A stretch of DNA of 64,000 bases from Paraconexibacter sp040581415 (GTDB lineage Bacteria > Actinomycetota > Thermoleophilia > Solirubrobacterales > Solirubrobacteraceae). The stretch is taken from contig NZ_CP114014.1 in the NCBI RefSeq assembly GCF_040581415.1, positions 5,146,001 to 5,210,000 of the forward strand, in the 5' to 3' direction. The notes beneath the pieces were generated by a model. The model was not told where the DNA came from and searched no databases. It saw only the letters and a list, made by a program, of their open reading frames with translations. The translations under genes were made by a program, and so were the position numbers. Each line of letters begins with the position of its first letter. Within the stretch, counting starts at the first letter, position 1. This document shows positions 57,709 through 64,000 of the stretch, one piece after another.

Positions 57709-58956
57709 ATGCTCTACGACGTCGCGGTGATCGGATGCGGACGGGTCGGACTGCCGCTGGCGCTGGGCTTCGCCGACGCGGGGCTGCGGACCCTGGGCGT
57801 CGACAACGACACACAGCGCCTGGACGCCGTCCGCGAGCGCCGGATGCCGTTCGAGGAGCCCGGGGCGGACGCCATCCTCGCGCGGGCCGAGATCGACTGG
57901 AGCAGCCAGGTCAGCGACGCGGCCGGCGCCCAGCACATCGTCATCACGCTGGGGACGCCGTCCTTCAGCCACATCGAGATCGACCTCAGCGCGATCCGCG
58001 GCGTGCTCGACGACCTGCTCCCGCACCTGCAGGACGGCCAGTCGCTGACGCTGCGGTCCACGATCGCCCCGCGGACGACCGAGTTCGTGTCGGGCTACCT
58101 CGCCAAGCACCGCGGCTTCGACGTCGGCCGCCAGATCTTCGTGGCGCACGCCCCCGAGCGGATCGCCGCCGGCCGCTTCTTCGAGGAGATCGGGACGCTG
58201 CCGTGCATCATCGGCGGAGTCGGCGAGCGCTCGGGCGAGGTCGTCGGCGAGCTCTTCGGGGCGTTCGGCGCCCCGATCGTCCAGACCACCCCGGTCCAGG
58301 CCGAGCTCGCGAAGATCTGGACGAACATCCTGCGCTACGCGACGTTCGCGCTGCCCAACCTGCTGATGATGGACTGCGAGCAGTACGACGCGAACGTCTT
58401 CGACGTCATCGAGCTGATCAACCGCGACTACCCGCGCGGCGGCATGGCGCAGCCCGGCTTCACCGCCGGCACGTGCCTGCGCAAGGACTTCGCGTTCAGC
58501 GAGGAGCGCTCCAACGCGCCCGGCATGCTGCTCGCGGTCTCGCGGGTCAACGAGAGCGTGCCGCTGTTCCTCGTCGAGGGCCTCAAGCGGCGCCTGGGCA
58601 GCCTGTCCGGCAAGAAGGTCGCCGTCCTCGGGCTGGCCTTCAAGGCTGACACGGACGACGAGCGGGACTCGCTCTCCCACAAGCTGATCCGCCTGCTCGA
58701 GCGTGAGCTGGCGGACGTCGCGATCCACGACCCGCTGGTCGAGACGCCGACGCTCGACCTCGACGAGGCCGTCGCAGGCGCCGACGCCGTCGTCATGGCC
58801 GCGAACCACAGCGTGTTCCGCGACCAGGCCGTGCTGCTGTCGATCGGCGAGCGCACCGCCGACGGCGCGCTGATCGCCGACCCGTGGGACTGCTGGGGCT
58901 CGGGGCAGGTCTTCGGCTTCGCCCGCGAGCTCGCGGTCCTCAGCGGCACCGCCTGA
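57709..58956 (+). CDS. Nucleotide-sugar dehydrogenase (UDP-glucose/GDP-mannose DH family)
   Basis: 415 residues from ATG 57709 (MLYDVAVIGCGRVGLPLA, Rossmann fold). Further family features: VDNDTQRLDAVRE, LRSTIAPRTTEF, APERIAAGRFFEE, ELAKIWTNILRY with the active-site Lys and Asn, FTAGTCLRKDFAF with catalytic Cys, and VAVLGLAFKADTDDERDSLS. The order resembles UDP-ManNAc dehydrogenase (WecC) more than UDP-glucose dehydrogenase. Oxidises a UDP-sugar to the uronic acid in two NAD steps. Confidence 0.92.
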   Translation: MLYDVAVIGCGRVGLPLALGFADAGLRTLGVDNDTQRLDAVRERRMPFEEPGADAILARAEIDWSSQVSDAAGAQHIVITLGTPSFSHIEIDLSAIRGVLDDLLPHLQDGQSLTLRSTIAPRTTEFVSGYLAKHRGFDVGRQIFVAHAPERIAAGRFFEEIGTLPCIIGGVGERSGEVVGELFGAFGAPIVQTTPVQAELAKIWTNILRYATFALPNLLMMDCEQYDANVFDVIELINRDYPRGGMAQPGFTAGTCLRKDFAFSEERSNAPGMLLAVSRVNESVPLFLVEGLKRRLGSLSGKKVAVLGLAFKADTDDERDSLSHKLIRLLERELADVAIHDPLVETPTLDLDEAVAGADAVVMAANHSVFRDQAVLLSIGERTADGALIADPWDCWGSGQVFGFARELAVLSGTA

Positions 58957-58976
58957 CCGCTCCGCGCCGCGCCGAA

Positions 58977-58982
58977 TACCCT
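58977..58982 (+). promoter_or_regulatory. -10 (TACCCT) of leaderless epimerase gene
   Basis: TACCCT, seven bases, ATG at 58990. Confidence 0.6.
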
Positions 58983-58989
58983 CCGGCGC

Positions 58990-59949
58990 ATGAATCGGGT
59001 ACTCGTCACCGGCGGAGCCGGGACCATCGGCGCCGCCGTCGTTCGGCGCCTGCTCCGCGATCCCGCGTACGAGGTGCGCGTGTCCGACCAGCGCGAGGCG
59101 CCGACCTGGATGCGCGAGGGCTGCGAGGTCCACACGGGCGACCTGCGCGACGTCGAGCAGGCCCGGACCGCGACCGCCGGCTGCTCGCACGTCATCCACC
59201 TGGCGGCGATCGTCGGCGGCATCGCGAACTTCCACAAGCTGCCGCACACGCTGACCGAGGTGAACAACGCCCTCTACAACGGCGTGGTCCGGGCGGCGCT
59301 CGACCACGACGTCGAGCGGTTCGTCTACGTCTCCTCGTCGATGGTCTTCGAGCGCGCCACCGAGTACCCGACGACCGAGGCGCACGTCCTCGACACGCCG
59401 ATCCCGCAGTCGGCGTACGGCTTCTCGAAGCTGACCGGCGAGGTCTACGTGAAGGCGGCGCACGACGAACACGGGCTGCCGTACACGATCTGCCGCCCGT
59501 TCAACGCCTACGGGCCGGGCGAGATGCCCGAGGACGAGGTCGGGATCGCGCACATGGTCCCGGACGTGATCAAGAAGTGCCTGGCGTTGCCCGCCGGCGC
59601 TCCCTTGCCGATCTTCGGGGACGGGACGCAGACGCGGACGATCACGCACATCGACGACATCGCCGACGGAATCGTCGCCGCGATGTCCTCCCCGGCGGGC
59701 CTGAACGAGGACTTCAACATCTCCGCCGGCGAGGAGATGACGGTGGCCGAGATCGCGCGGGTGATCTGGGTCGCCTGCGGCCTGGAACCGGCCGCGTTCG
59801 CGCTGGAGCACCTGCCGACCTTCGAGGTGGACGTCGTCCGGCGCTGGCCGTCGGTCGAGAAGGCCCGGACGATGCTGGGCTGGGAGGCGCAGATCACGGT
59901 CGAGGAGGGTGTCGCGGCGACGGTGGCCTGGCTGCGCGGCGTCCTCTAG
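58990..59949 (+). CDS. NAD-dependent sugar epimerase/dehydratase (SDR)
   Basis: 319 residues from ATG 58990. Extended SDR: VLVTGGAGTIGAAVVRRLL, DLRDVE, VIHLAAIVGGIANFHKLPHT, YVSSSMVF, and catalytic SAYGFSKLTGE. The C-terminal substrate domain includes RPFNAYGPGEMPEDEVG and GDGTQTRTITHIDDIADG. The IVGGIANFH stretch is reminiscent of GDP-sugar epimerases/reductases such as GDP-L-fucose synthase and GDP-mannose 3,5-epimerase, so it may use the Gmd product. Exact substrate not assignable. Confidence 0.87.
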   Translation: MNRVLVTGGAGTIGAAVVRRLLRDPAYEVRVSDQREAPTWMREGCEVHTGDLRDVEQARTATAGCSHVIHLAAIVGGIANFHKLPHTLTEVNNALYNGVVRAALDHDVERFVYVSSSMVFERATEYPTTEAHVLDTPIPQSAYGFSKLTGEVYVKAAHDEHGLPYTICRPFNAYGPGEMPEDEVGIAHMVPDVIKKCLALPAGAPLPIFGDGTQTRTITHIDDIADGIVAAMSSPAGLNEDFNISAGEEMTVAEIARVIWVACGLEPAAFALEHLPTFEVDVVRRWPSVEKARTMLGWEAQITVEEGVAATVAWLRGVL

Positions 59950-59975
59950 CCGGAGTACGTCCCCCGTCAGGGCGG

Positions 59976-60977
59976 TCAGGCGCCGGGTGGCCCGCCGTGC
60001 GTTGCGAGCTGGTGCTGCCATGCAGCCCAGGCGCTGGACGCCATCTCCTGCACGTCACGGGTGGCCCGCCAGCCGAAGTCCTGCTCGAGCCGCGCGGTGC
60101 TGCCGATGATGCGCGTCGGGTCCCCGGGACGGCGCGGGAGCAGCTCCGGCTCGAACGCGATGCCCGTGGCCGCGCGCATCGCGTCCATGATCTCCAGGAC
60201 GGATGTCCCCTCGCCCCGCCCGATGTTATAGGCCGTCTGGCACGGCTCGCCGGCGTCGAGCCGGGCCGCGGCCATCACGTGCGCGTCGGCGAGGTCGACG
60301 ACGTGGACGTAGTCGCGGATGCAGGTGCCGTCCCGCGTCGGGTAGTCCGTCCCGAAGACCGTCGGCCGCTCGCCGCTCGTGAGCGCCTTCAGGATGCGCG
60401 GGAACAGGTTGTGCGGGCTGTGGTCCGCAAGCTCCGGCGGGCCCGAGCCGACGACGTTGAAGTACCGCAGCGACGTGTGCCGGAAGGCCGGCCGCGTCGT
60501 GCCGACGTTGCGGAGGAGCCACTCGCTGATGAGCTTGGACTCGCCGTAGGGGCTCTCGGGGCGACTGGTCTCGGCGTCCTCGCCGACGACCTCGACGTCC
60601 GGGGTGCCGTAGACCGACGAGCTGGAGGAGAAGACGAAGCGGTCGATCCCGCGCTCGAGCGTGGCCTCGAGCAGCACCTGCATGCCGGTGACGTTCTGGT
60701 GGTAGCAGTGCAGCGGCTGGTCGACGGAGACGCCGGCGTACTTGAAGCCGCCCAGGTGCACGATGCCGGTGACGCCGAGGTCGAGCGCTTGCCGCACGTC
60801 GGCCGGCTCGGTGATCGATCCGTGGACGAACGGCACATCGTCGGGGACGAACGCGCGGAAGCCGGTGGAGAGGTCGTCGAGGACGACGACCGGAATGCCG
60901 GCGGCCTGGAACGCACGCACGGTGTGCGAGCCGATGTACCCGGCGCCGCCGGTGAGGAGCCAGGTGGGCTGCGACAT
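59976..60977 (-). CDS. galE: UDP-glucose 4-epimerase (GalE)
   Basis: 333 residues from ATG 60977. SDR with TWLLTGGAGYIGSHTVRAF, LDDLSTG, HLGGFKYAGVSVDQPLHCY, FSSSSSVYG and catalytic SPYGESKLISEWLL. The GalE-type C-terminal part carries LRYFNVVGSG, FGTDYPTRDGTCIRDYVHVVDLADAH and AYNIGRGEGTSVLEI. The HLGGFK variant replaces the usual HFAGLK. Interconverts UDP-glucose and UDP-galactose (or the GlcNAc pair). Convergent with the epimerase at 58990. Confidence 0.93.
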   Translation of the reverse strand: MSQPTWLLTGGAGYIGSHTVRAFQAAGIPVVVLDDLSTGFRAFVPDDVPFVHGSITEPADVRQALDLGVTGIVHLGGFKYAGVSVDQPLHCYHQNVTGMQVLLEATLERGIDRFVFSSSSSVYGTPDVEVVGEDAETSRPESPYGESKLISEWLLRNVGTTRPAFRHTSLRYFNVVGSGPPELADHSPHNLFPRILKALTSGERPTVFGTDYPTRDGTCIRDYVHVVDLADAHVMAAARLDAGEPCQTAYNIGRGEGTSVLEIMDAMRAATGIAFEPELLPRRPGDPTRIIGSTARLEQDFGWRATRDVQEMASSAWAAWQHQLATHGGPPGA

Positions 60978-60983
60978 CGGCGC

Positions 60984-60989
60984 AGTCTA
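60984..60989 (-). promoter_or_regulatory. -10 (TAGACT) of leaderless galE
   Basis: TAGACT, six bases, ATG at 60977. Confidence 0.6.
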
Positions 60990-61071
60990 TTGGCGTCGTC
61001 TTGTGGTTCCGCTGGGTGGAGCCCGGGGGTCCGGTGGGGTCGAGCGGGGGTCTTGGGGGAGTCGCTCCGCC

Positions 61072-61120
61072 GGACCTTGCGCGCTGGTGCATGTCATGCA
61101 TGCGCTGGCGCGCAAGGTCC
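61072..61120 (-). terminator. Nested hairpin, probable terminator of the 61159 gene
   Basis: Outer 12-bp perfect stem GGACCTTGCGCG with its complement; inside it a second perfect dyad TGCATG-T-CATGCA (61088-61100). It starts 38 bases after the minus-strand stop at 61159. Confidence 0.65.
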
Positions 61121-61158
61121 CCCTGGTCATGCGCCGCCGACGGGGACCGCAAGTGCCG

Positions 61159-62343
61159 TCAGCCGACGGAGGACCGTGCGGTGGCGTAGATCGCCGCCAG
61201 CTGGGGCGCCACCACCCCCGGCCCCGCGATCCGGGCCGCCGCTAGCGGCCCGCTGACCGCGGCCACCGCTGCCGACGCCCGTGCCGCCGGCAGCGCCGCC
61301 GCGATGGCCGCCGCGTCACCCGGAGCCACGAGCGTGACCGGGTCCGGCAGCGCGGCCAGGGCGCCGACCGCGCTCGCGATCACCGGCAGCCCGGCCGCCA
61401 GCGCCTCGATCGCGGTGAGGCCGAAGGTCTCATGGGCAAGGGACGGCAGCAGCTCGACGCTTGCCGACGCCCGCAGGGCGGCGAGGGCGTCGTCGTCGAC
61501 CCGCCCCGTGAACCGCACCGCACCACTGCCCGGCGCCGGACCCCCGGCCCCCTCGAGCACGTCGAGCCCGGCGGCCACGGCGACGAGGCGGAGCGCGGCG
61601 GCCTCCGGGCCGTCCCCCGCGACGACAAGCCCGACACCTGCGGCCGCGCAGGCCTGGACCGCGAAGGCGACGCCCTTCTCGGGCGCCAGCCGCGACACCA
61701 CGATCGCCGGCCCCCGGGCGTCACCGCCGGGGACCGGTGACGGGTCGGCCGCCGCCCGCACGACGTGCGGGACCACCCGCACGCCGTCGACCGGCGCGCC
61801 CAGAGCGTGGAGGCGGTCGGCGGCCGCCGCGCTCGGGACGACGACCACGTCGGCGTGGCGGACCATCCGCGCCTGCCACGTCGCCAGTGCCGCCGCGTAG
61901 ACCGCGGCCTCCGGCAGCGAGCCGCGGCAGCCCTGACGCAGCCCCGGCCCCGTGCGGCGCCCGTGGCAGCGCGTGCAGTCCTCTCCGGCGGGGTCCACGC
62001 ACGTCCCCACCGCGCAGACCAGCCGGTAGTTGTGCAGGTGCAGGACCGTCGCGGCGCCGGCCGCCTGCGCCGCCGCGAGCGCGCGCCAGCCGAACGCCGG
62101 CAGCAGGTTGTGCGCGTGGACGACGTCGGCGCGGGTCCGGCGGACGGCGTCCGTCACGTCCTCGGGGTGCAGGCCGCCGCGCAGCAGGCCGCGGGCCGCC
62201 CCTGCCCGACCGAGCGCCGCGGAGTCGCGTTCCAGTTCCTCGACGTCCTCACCGAGGTGCTCGCGGGCGAGCCAGATCAGGTCCTCGATGGCCCGCTCCT
62301 CCCCGCCGGTGGTGCGGTAGCGGGTGTGGAGCGCGAGGATCAC
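61159..62343 (-). CDS. GT4 family glycosyltransferase with Cys motif
   Basis: 394 residues from GTG 62343 (TAGCCT nine bases upstream). ILALHTRYRTTGGEERAIED in the acceptor domain, VVHAHNLLPAFGWRAL, HLHNYRLVCAVGTC, then a cluster of Cys (EDCTRCHGR and GLRQGCRGS) typical of one actinobacterial/cyanobacterial GT4 subfamily. Donor domain IVVSRLAPEKGVAFAVQAC and SLAHETFGLTAIEALAAGLP. The Cys cluster may bind metal or form disulfides. Sugar unknown. Confidence 0.9.
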   Translation of the reverse strand: MILALHTRYRTTGGEERAIEDLIWLAREHLGEDVEELERDSAALGRAGAARGLLRGGLHPEDVTDAVRRTRADVVHAHNLLPAFGWRALAAAQAAGAATVLHLHNYRLVCAVGTCVDPAGEDCTRCHGRRTGPGLRQGCRGSLPEAAVYAAALATWQARMVRHADVVVVPSAAAADRLHALGAPVDGVRVVPHVVRAAADPSPVPGGDARGPAIVVSRLAPEKGVAFAVQACAAAGVGLVVAGDGPEAAALRLVAVAAGLDVLEGAGGPAPGSGAVRFTGRVDDDALAALRASASVELLPSLAHETFGLTAIEALAAGLPVIASAVGALAALPDPVTLVAPGDAAAIAAALPAARASAAVAAVSGPLAAARIAGPGVVAPQLAAIYATARSSVG

Positions 62344-62422
62344 GAGCCGCCGAGGCTAGCCGGGAGCGTCCGCTCGCGCACCGGTCGGAGCCCGCAACCC
62401 GGACACGGGCATTGGTCATAAA

Positions 62423-62428
62423 TAGACT
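62423..62428 (+). promoter_or_regulatory. -10 (TAGACT) of the secreted protein gene
   Basis: TAGACT, nine bases, ATG at 62438; nearly leaderless. AT-rich bases (TCATAAA) precede it. Confidence 0.5.
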
Positions 62429-62437
62429 GACCGGCCC

Positions 62438-63424
62438 ATGCGCTCCTTCCTGCTCGCCGCCGGCGCCGCCCTCCTCACCGCCGCCACTCTGCCGGGCGCG
62501 GCCATGGCCGCGGCCACCGCCACCCCGGAGATCCCGCTCGGGATCCAGTTCGACCCCCTCGAGTGCGTGCAGACCGTCGTCGACACGTCCGGGGCCGGCG
62601 CGGTGTTCTCGGTCCAGTCCCGCGGGACCATCGACCTCGACACGCTCGAGGACGCGGACTTCAACCGGACCGCGGCGCAGTACACGTTCGACCCGCCGGT
62701 CGGCGCCGAGGAGCCCGGCACCTGGGCGTGGAGCGGCCGCGTGACCTTCCCGAGCGGCCCCCTCAGCGCGGCGTCCGGGTACTCGCTGCTGGGCACCGCG
62801 CCGGCCAAGCCCGTCGCCATGCCGCACGACCCCAACCGGAGCCGGACCTTCCCGCTGGTCCTGGCGTCGACCGCCACGCCGTCGGTCGCCGGCGCCCCGC
62901 CGATCGCCGAGGGCGGCGACAGCTACTGGTACTGCGGCGCGAAGGGCTACGAGCCGGCGAAGCTCGTCGGCGCGAAGGCGATCGCGAAGCTGAAGGCCGT
63001 CTCCAAGATCCCCGTCACCCTGCCGGGCTTCTTCCGCCCGACCCAGCAGACCCCGAACAACCGCACCGGCCTCACGGCCCAGACGAAGACGCTCAAGCGC
63101 GGCACCTGGCGCGTGCAGCTGAGCTCGTCGCCCTGCGGTCGGGGCAACAGCTGCTCGGCCGTGGTCTTCGCCGCACACCGCTTGGGCCCGAAGGAGAAGC
63201 GGTACACCGCGACGCCCGTGACGCTCGCCGGTGGCATCCGCGGCACCCAGAACAGCGTCGGCTGCGGCTTCGACCCCAAGCCGTCCTGGGCCCCGTACTA
63301 CTGCGGGCAGCGGATCGTCACCTGGGTCCGCAAGGGCGTCGAGTACGCCGTCCAGATGAACTCGTCCGAGCCCGACTTCCAGGAGCTCATCCGCTACGCG
63401 AACGCGATGATCCGGGGCCGCTGA
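62438..63424 (+). CDS. Secreted protein of unknown function
   Basis: 328 residues. Clear signal peptide (MRSFLLAAGAALLTAATLPG, cleavage at AMA|A). The mature protein has at least six Cys (PLECVQT, WYCGAK, SSPCGRGNSC, VGCGFD, YYCGQR), suggesting disulfides, and aromatic beta-type stretches. Terms such as FTGG or catalytic triads are absent and I recognise no family. The C-terminal ten residues after QELIRYANAM match no anchor signal. Single gene between a GT4 and a GT2. Confidence 0.8.
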   Translation: MRSFLLAAGAALLTAATLPGAAMAAATATPEIPLGIQFDPLECVQTVVDTSGAGAVFSVQSRGTIDLDTLEDADFNRTAAQYTFDPPVGAEEPGTWAWSGRVTFPSGPLSAASGYSLLGTAPAKPVAMPHDPNRSRTFPLVLASTATPSVAGAPPIAEGGDSYWYCGAKGYEPAKLVGAKAIAKLKAVSKIPVTLPGFFRPTQQTPNNRTGLTAQTKTLKRGTWRVQLSSSPCGRGNSCSAVVFAAHRLGPKEKRYTATPVTLAGGIRGTQNSVGCGFDPKPSWAPYYCGQRIVTWVRKGVEYAVQMNSSEPDFQELIRYANAMIRGR

Positions 63425-63469
63425 GCGGGACGCCGCGCCGCCCGGACGGCGTCCACGCGGGGGCGCCGC

Positions 63470-63475
63470 TACCGT
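63470..63475 (+). promoter_or_regulatory. Possible -10 (TACCGT) of the terminal GT2 gene
   Basis: TACCGT, 13 bases, ATG at 63489; gives a leader of only a few bases. Confidence 0.4.
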
Positions 63476-63488
63476 CAGGCGCGCCCCG

Positions 63489-64000
63489 ATGCGCCCGTCC
63501 GCGACCGTCATCCTCCCGACCCGCCATCGCGCCGCGTACCTCGACGTGGCGCTCGCGTCGATCGTCCCGCAGGCGCGGGCGGCCGGCGCCGGGGTGCTGG
63601 TGGTGGACGACGGCCCCTCCGCCGACACGCAGGCGGTCGCCGCGCGGCACGCGGTCGAGTACCTGCCAAACGACACGGGCACGCCGGGCCTGAACGTCGC
63701 CCGCAACCTGGGGCTCGACGCGATCACGACGGACCTCGCGATCTACGTCGACGACGACGTCCGCGTGCACGCGGGCTGGCTCGACGCGCTCCTGGGCGCA
63801 GCCGCAGCGCTGCCGGACGACGTGGGCGTCCTCACCGGTCCGATCGTCCCCGTCTTCGAGGACCACGCGCTGCGGATGTGCGGGCGCGAGGGCGCGCCGA
63901 TCACCTTCCTGGACCACGGGCCGGACGACGCCGACGTGCCCTACGGATGGGGCGCCAACATGGCGATCCGCCGCAGCGCCGTCGCTCGCGTGGGGCCGTT
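63489..64000 (+). CDS. GT2 family glycosyltransferase (3' truncated by window edge)
   Basis: At least 170 residues from ATG 63489. GT-A fold start ATVILPTRHRAAYLDVALAS, VLVVDDGPSADT (nucleotide binding), GLNVARNLGLDA and the metal-binding YVDDDV motif. YGWGANMAIRRSAVARVG near the edge is the acceptor-loop region typical of GT2 rhamnosyl/galactofuranosyl-like enzymes. The rest lies beyond the window. Confidence 0.88.
   Translation, partial: MRPSATVILPTRHRAAYLDVALASIVPQARAAGAGVLVVDDGPSADTQAVAARHAVEYLPNDTGTPGLNVARNLGLDAITTDLAIYVDDDVRVHAGWLDALLGAAAALPDDVGVLTGPIVPVFEDHALRMCGREGAPITFLDHGPDDADVPYGWGANMAIRRSAVARVGP

Overview
The window is very GC-rich DNA from a bacterium, most likely an actinomycete. 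The class Thermoleophilia (Solirubrobacterales-like) is my best guess. The pointers are pervasive leaderless-type starts with a TAnnnT -10 box, frequent GTG starts, 4-base ATGA/GTGA gene overlaps, AbiEi-like/DUF559 genes, and delta-60 repeat proteins with a Lys-rich C-terminal module. The taxon is an inference; no rRNA gene is present.

Region 1 (1-9153, minus strand) is an array of six paralogous exported proteins of about 470 residues, the first cut by the window edge. Each has a signal peptide and about four Ig-like beta repeats. Four share a promoter/leader, and the copies are separated by near-identical GC-rich hairpins. A small lipoprotein gene sits between copies five and six. Region 2 (9650-16568, plus) is an operon of two exported delta-60 repeat (beta-propeller-like) proteins followed by three SAM methyltransferases.

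Region 3 (16644-30477) is a glycan locus. One minus-strand operon (22346 to 16644) holds two multidomain glycosyltransferases and two coiled-coil-tailed methyltransferases, all with overlapping ends. A coiled-coil protein, an RmlC-type epimerase and an intergenic region rich in hairpins follow. A second minus-strand operon (30477 to 24121) runs Wzt ATPase, Wzm permease, methyltransferase, small coiled-coil protein, GT2/WsaF-like transferase, and polyprenyl-phosphate sugar transferase.

Region 4 (30478-38451) holds an AbiEi-like/DUF559 protein, the DEAH helicase HrpA, a VapBC-type module and a WsaF-like glycosyltransferase. All are separated by clusters of a palindromic, REP-like repeat (12 units in four blocks).

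Region 5 (38452-64000) carries a large set of envelope-glycan genes. These are GT-C-like membrane proteins, GT2 and GT4 transferases, a Wzx-like flippase, methyltransferases, a hexapeptide acyltransferase, RfbF/RfbG (CDP-sugar), two Gmd-type dehydratases (GDP-sugar), a WecG/TagA transferase, a nucleotide-sugar dehydrogenase, GalE and another epimerase. Two further toxin-antitoxin modules, one tRNA-Leu(UAA), a secreted protein of unknown function and a truncated GT2 complete it.

Together the window looks like a cell-surface region. Nucleotide sugars are made (GalE, Gmd, RfbF/G, RmlC, dehydrogenase), assembled by many transferases, trimmed or capped by methyltransferases, and exported by both an ABC (Wzm/Wzt) and a flippase route. 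Large families of secreted repeat proteins are encoded next door. No CRISPR array, intact insertion sequence, prophage or rRNA was seen.
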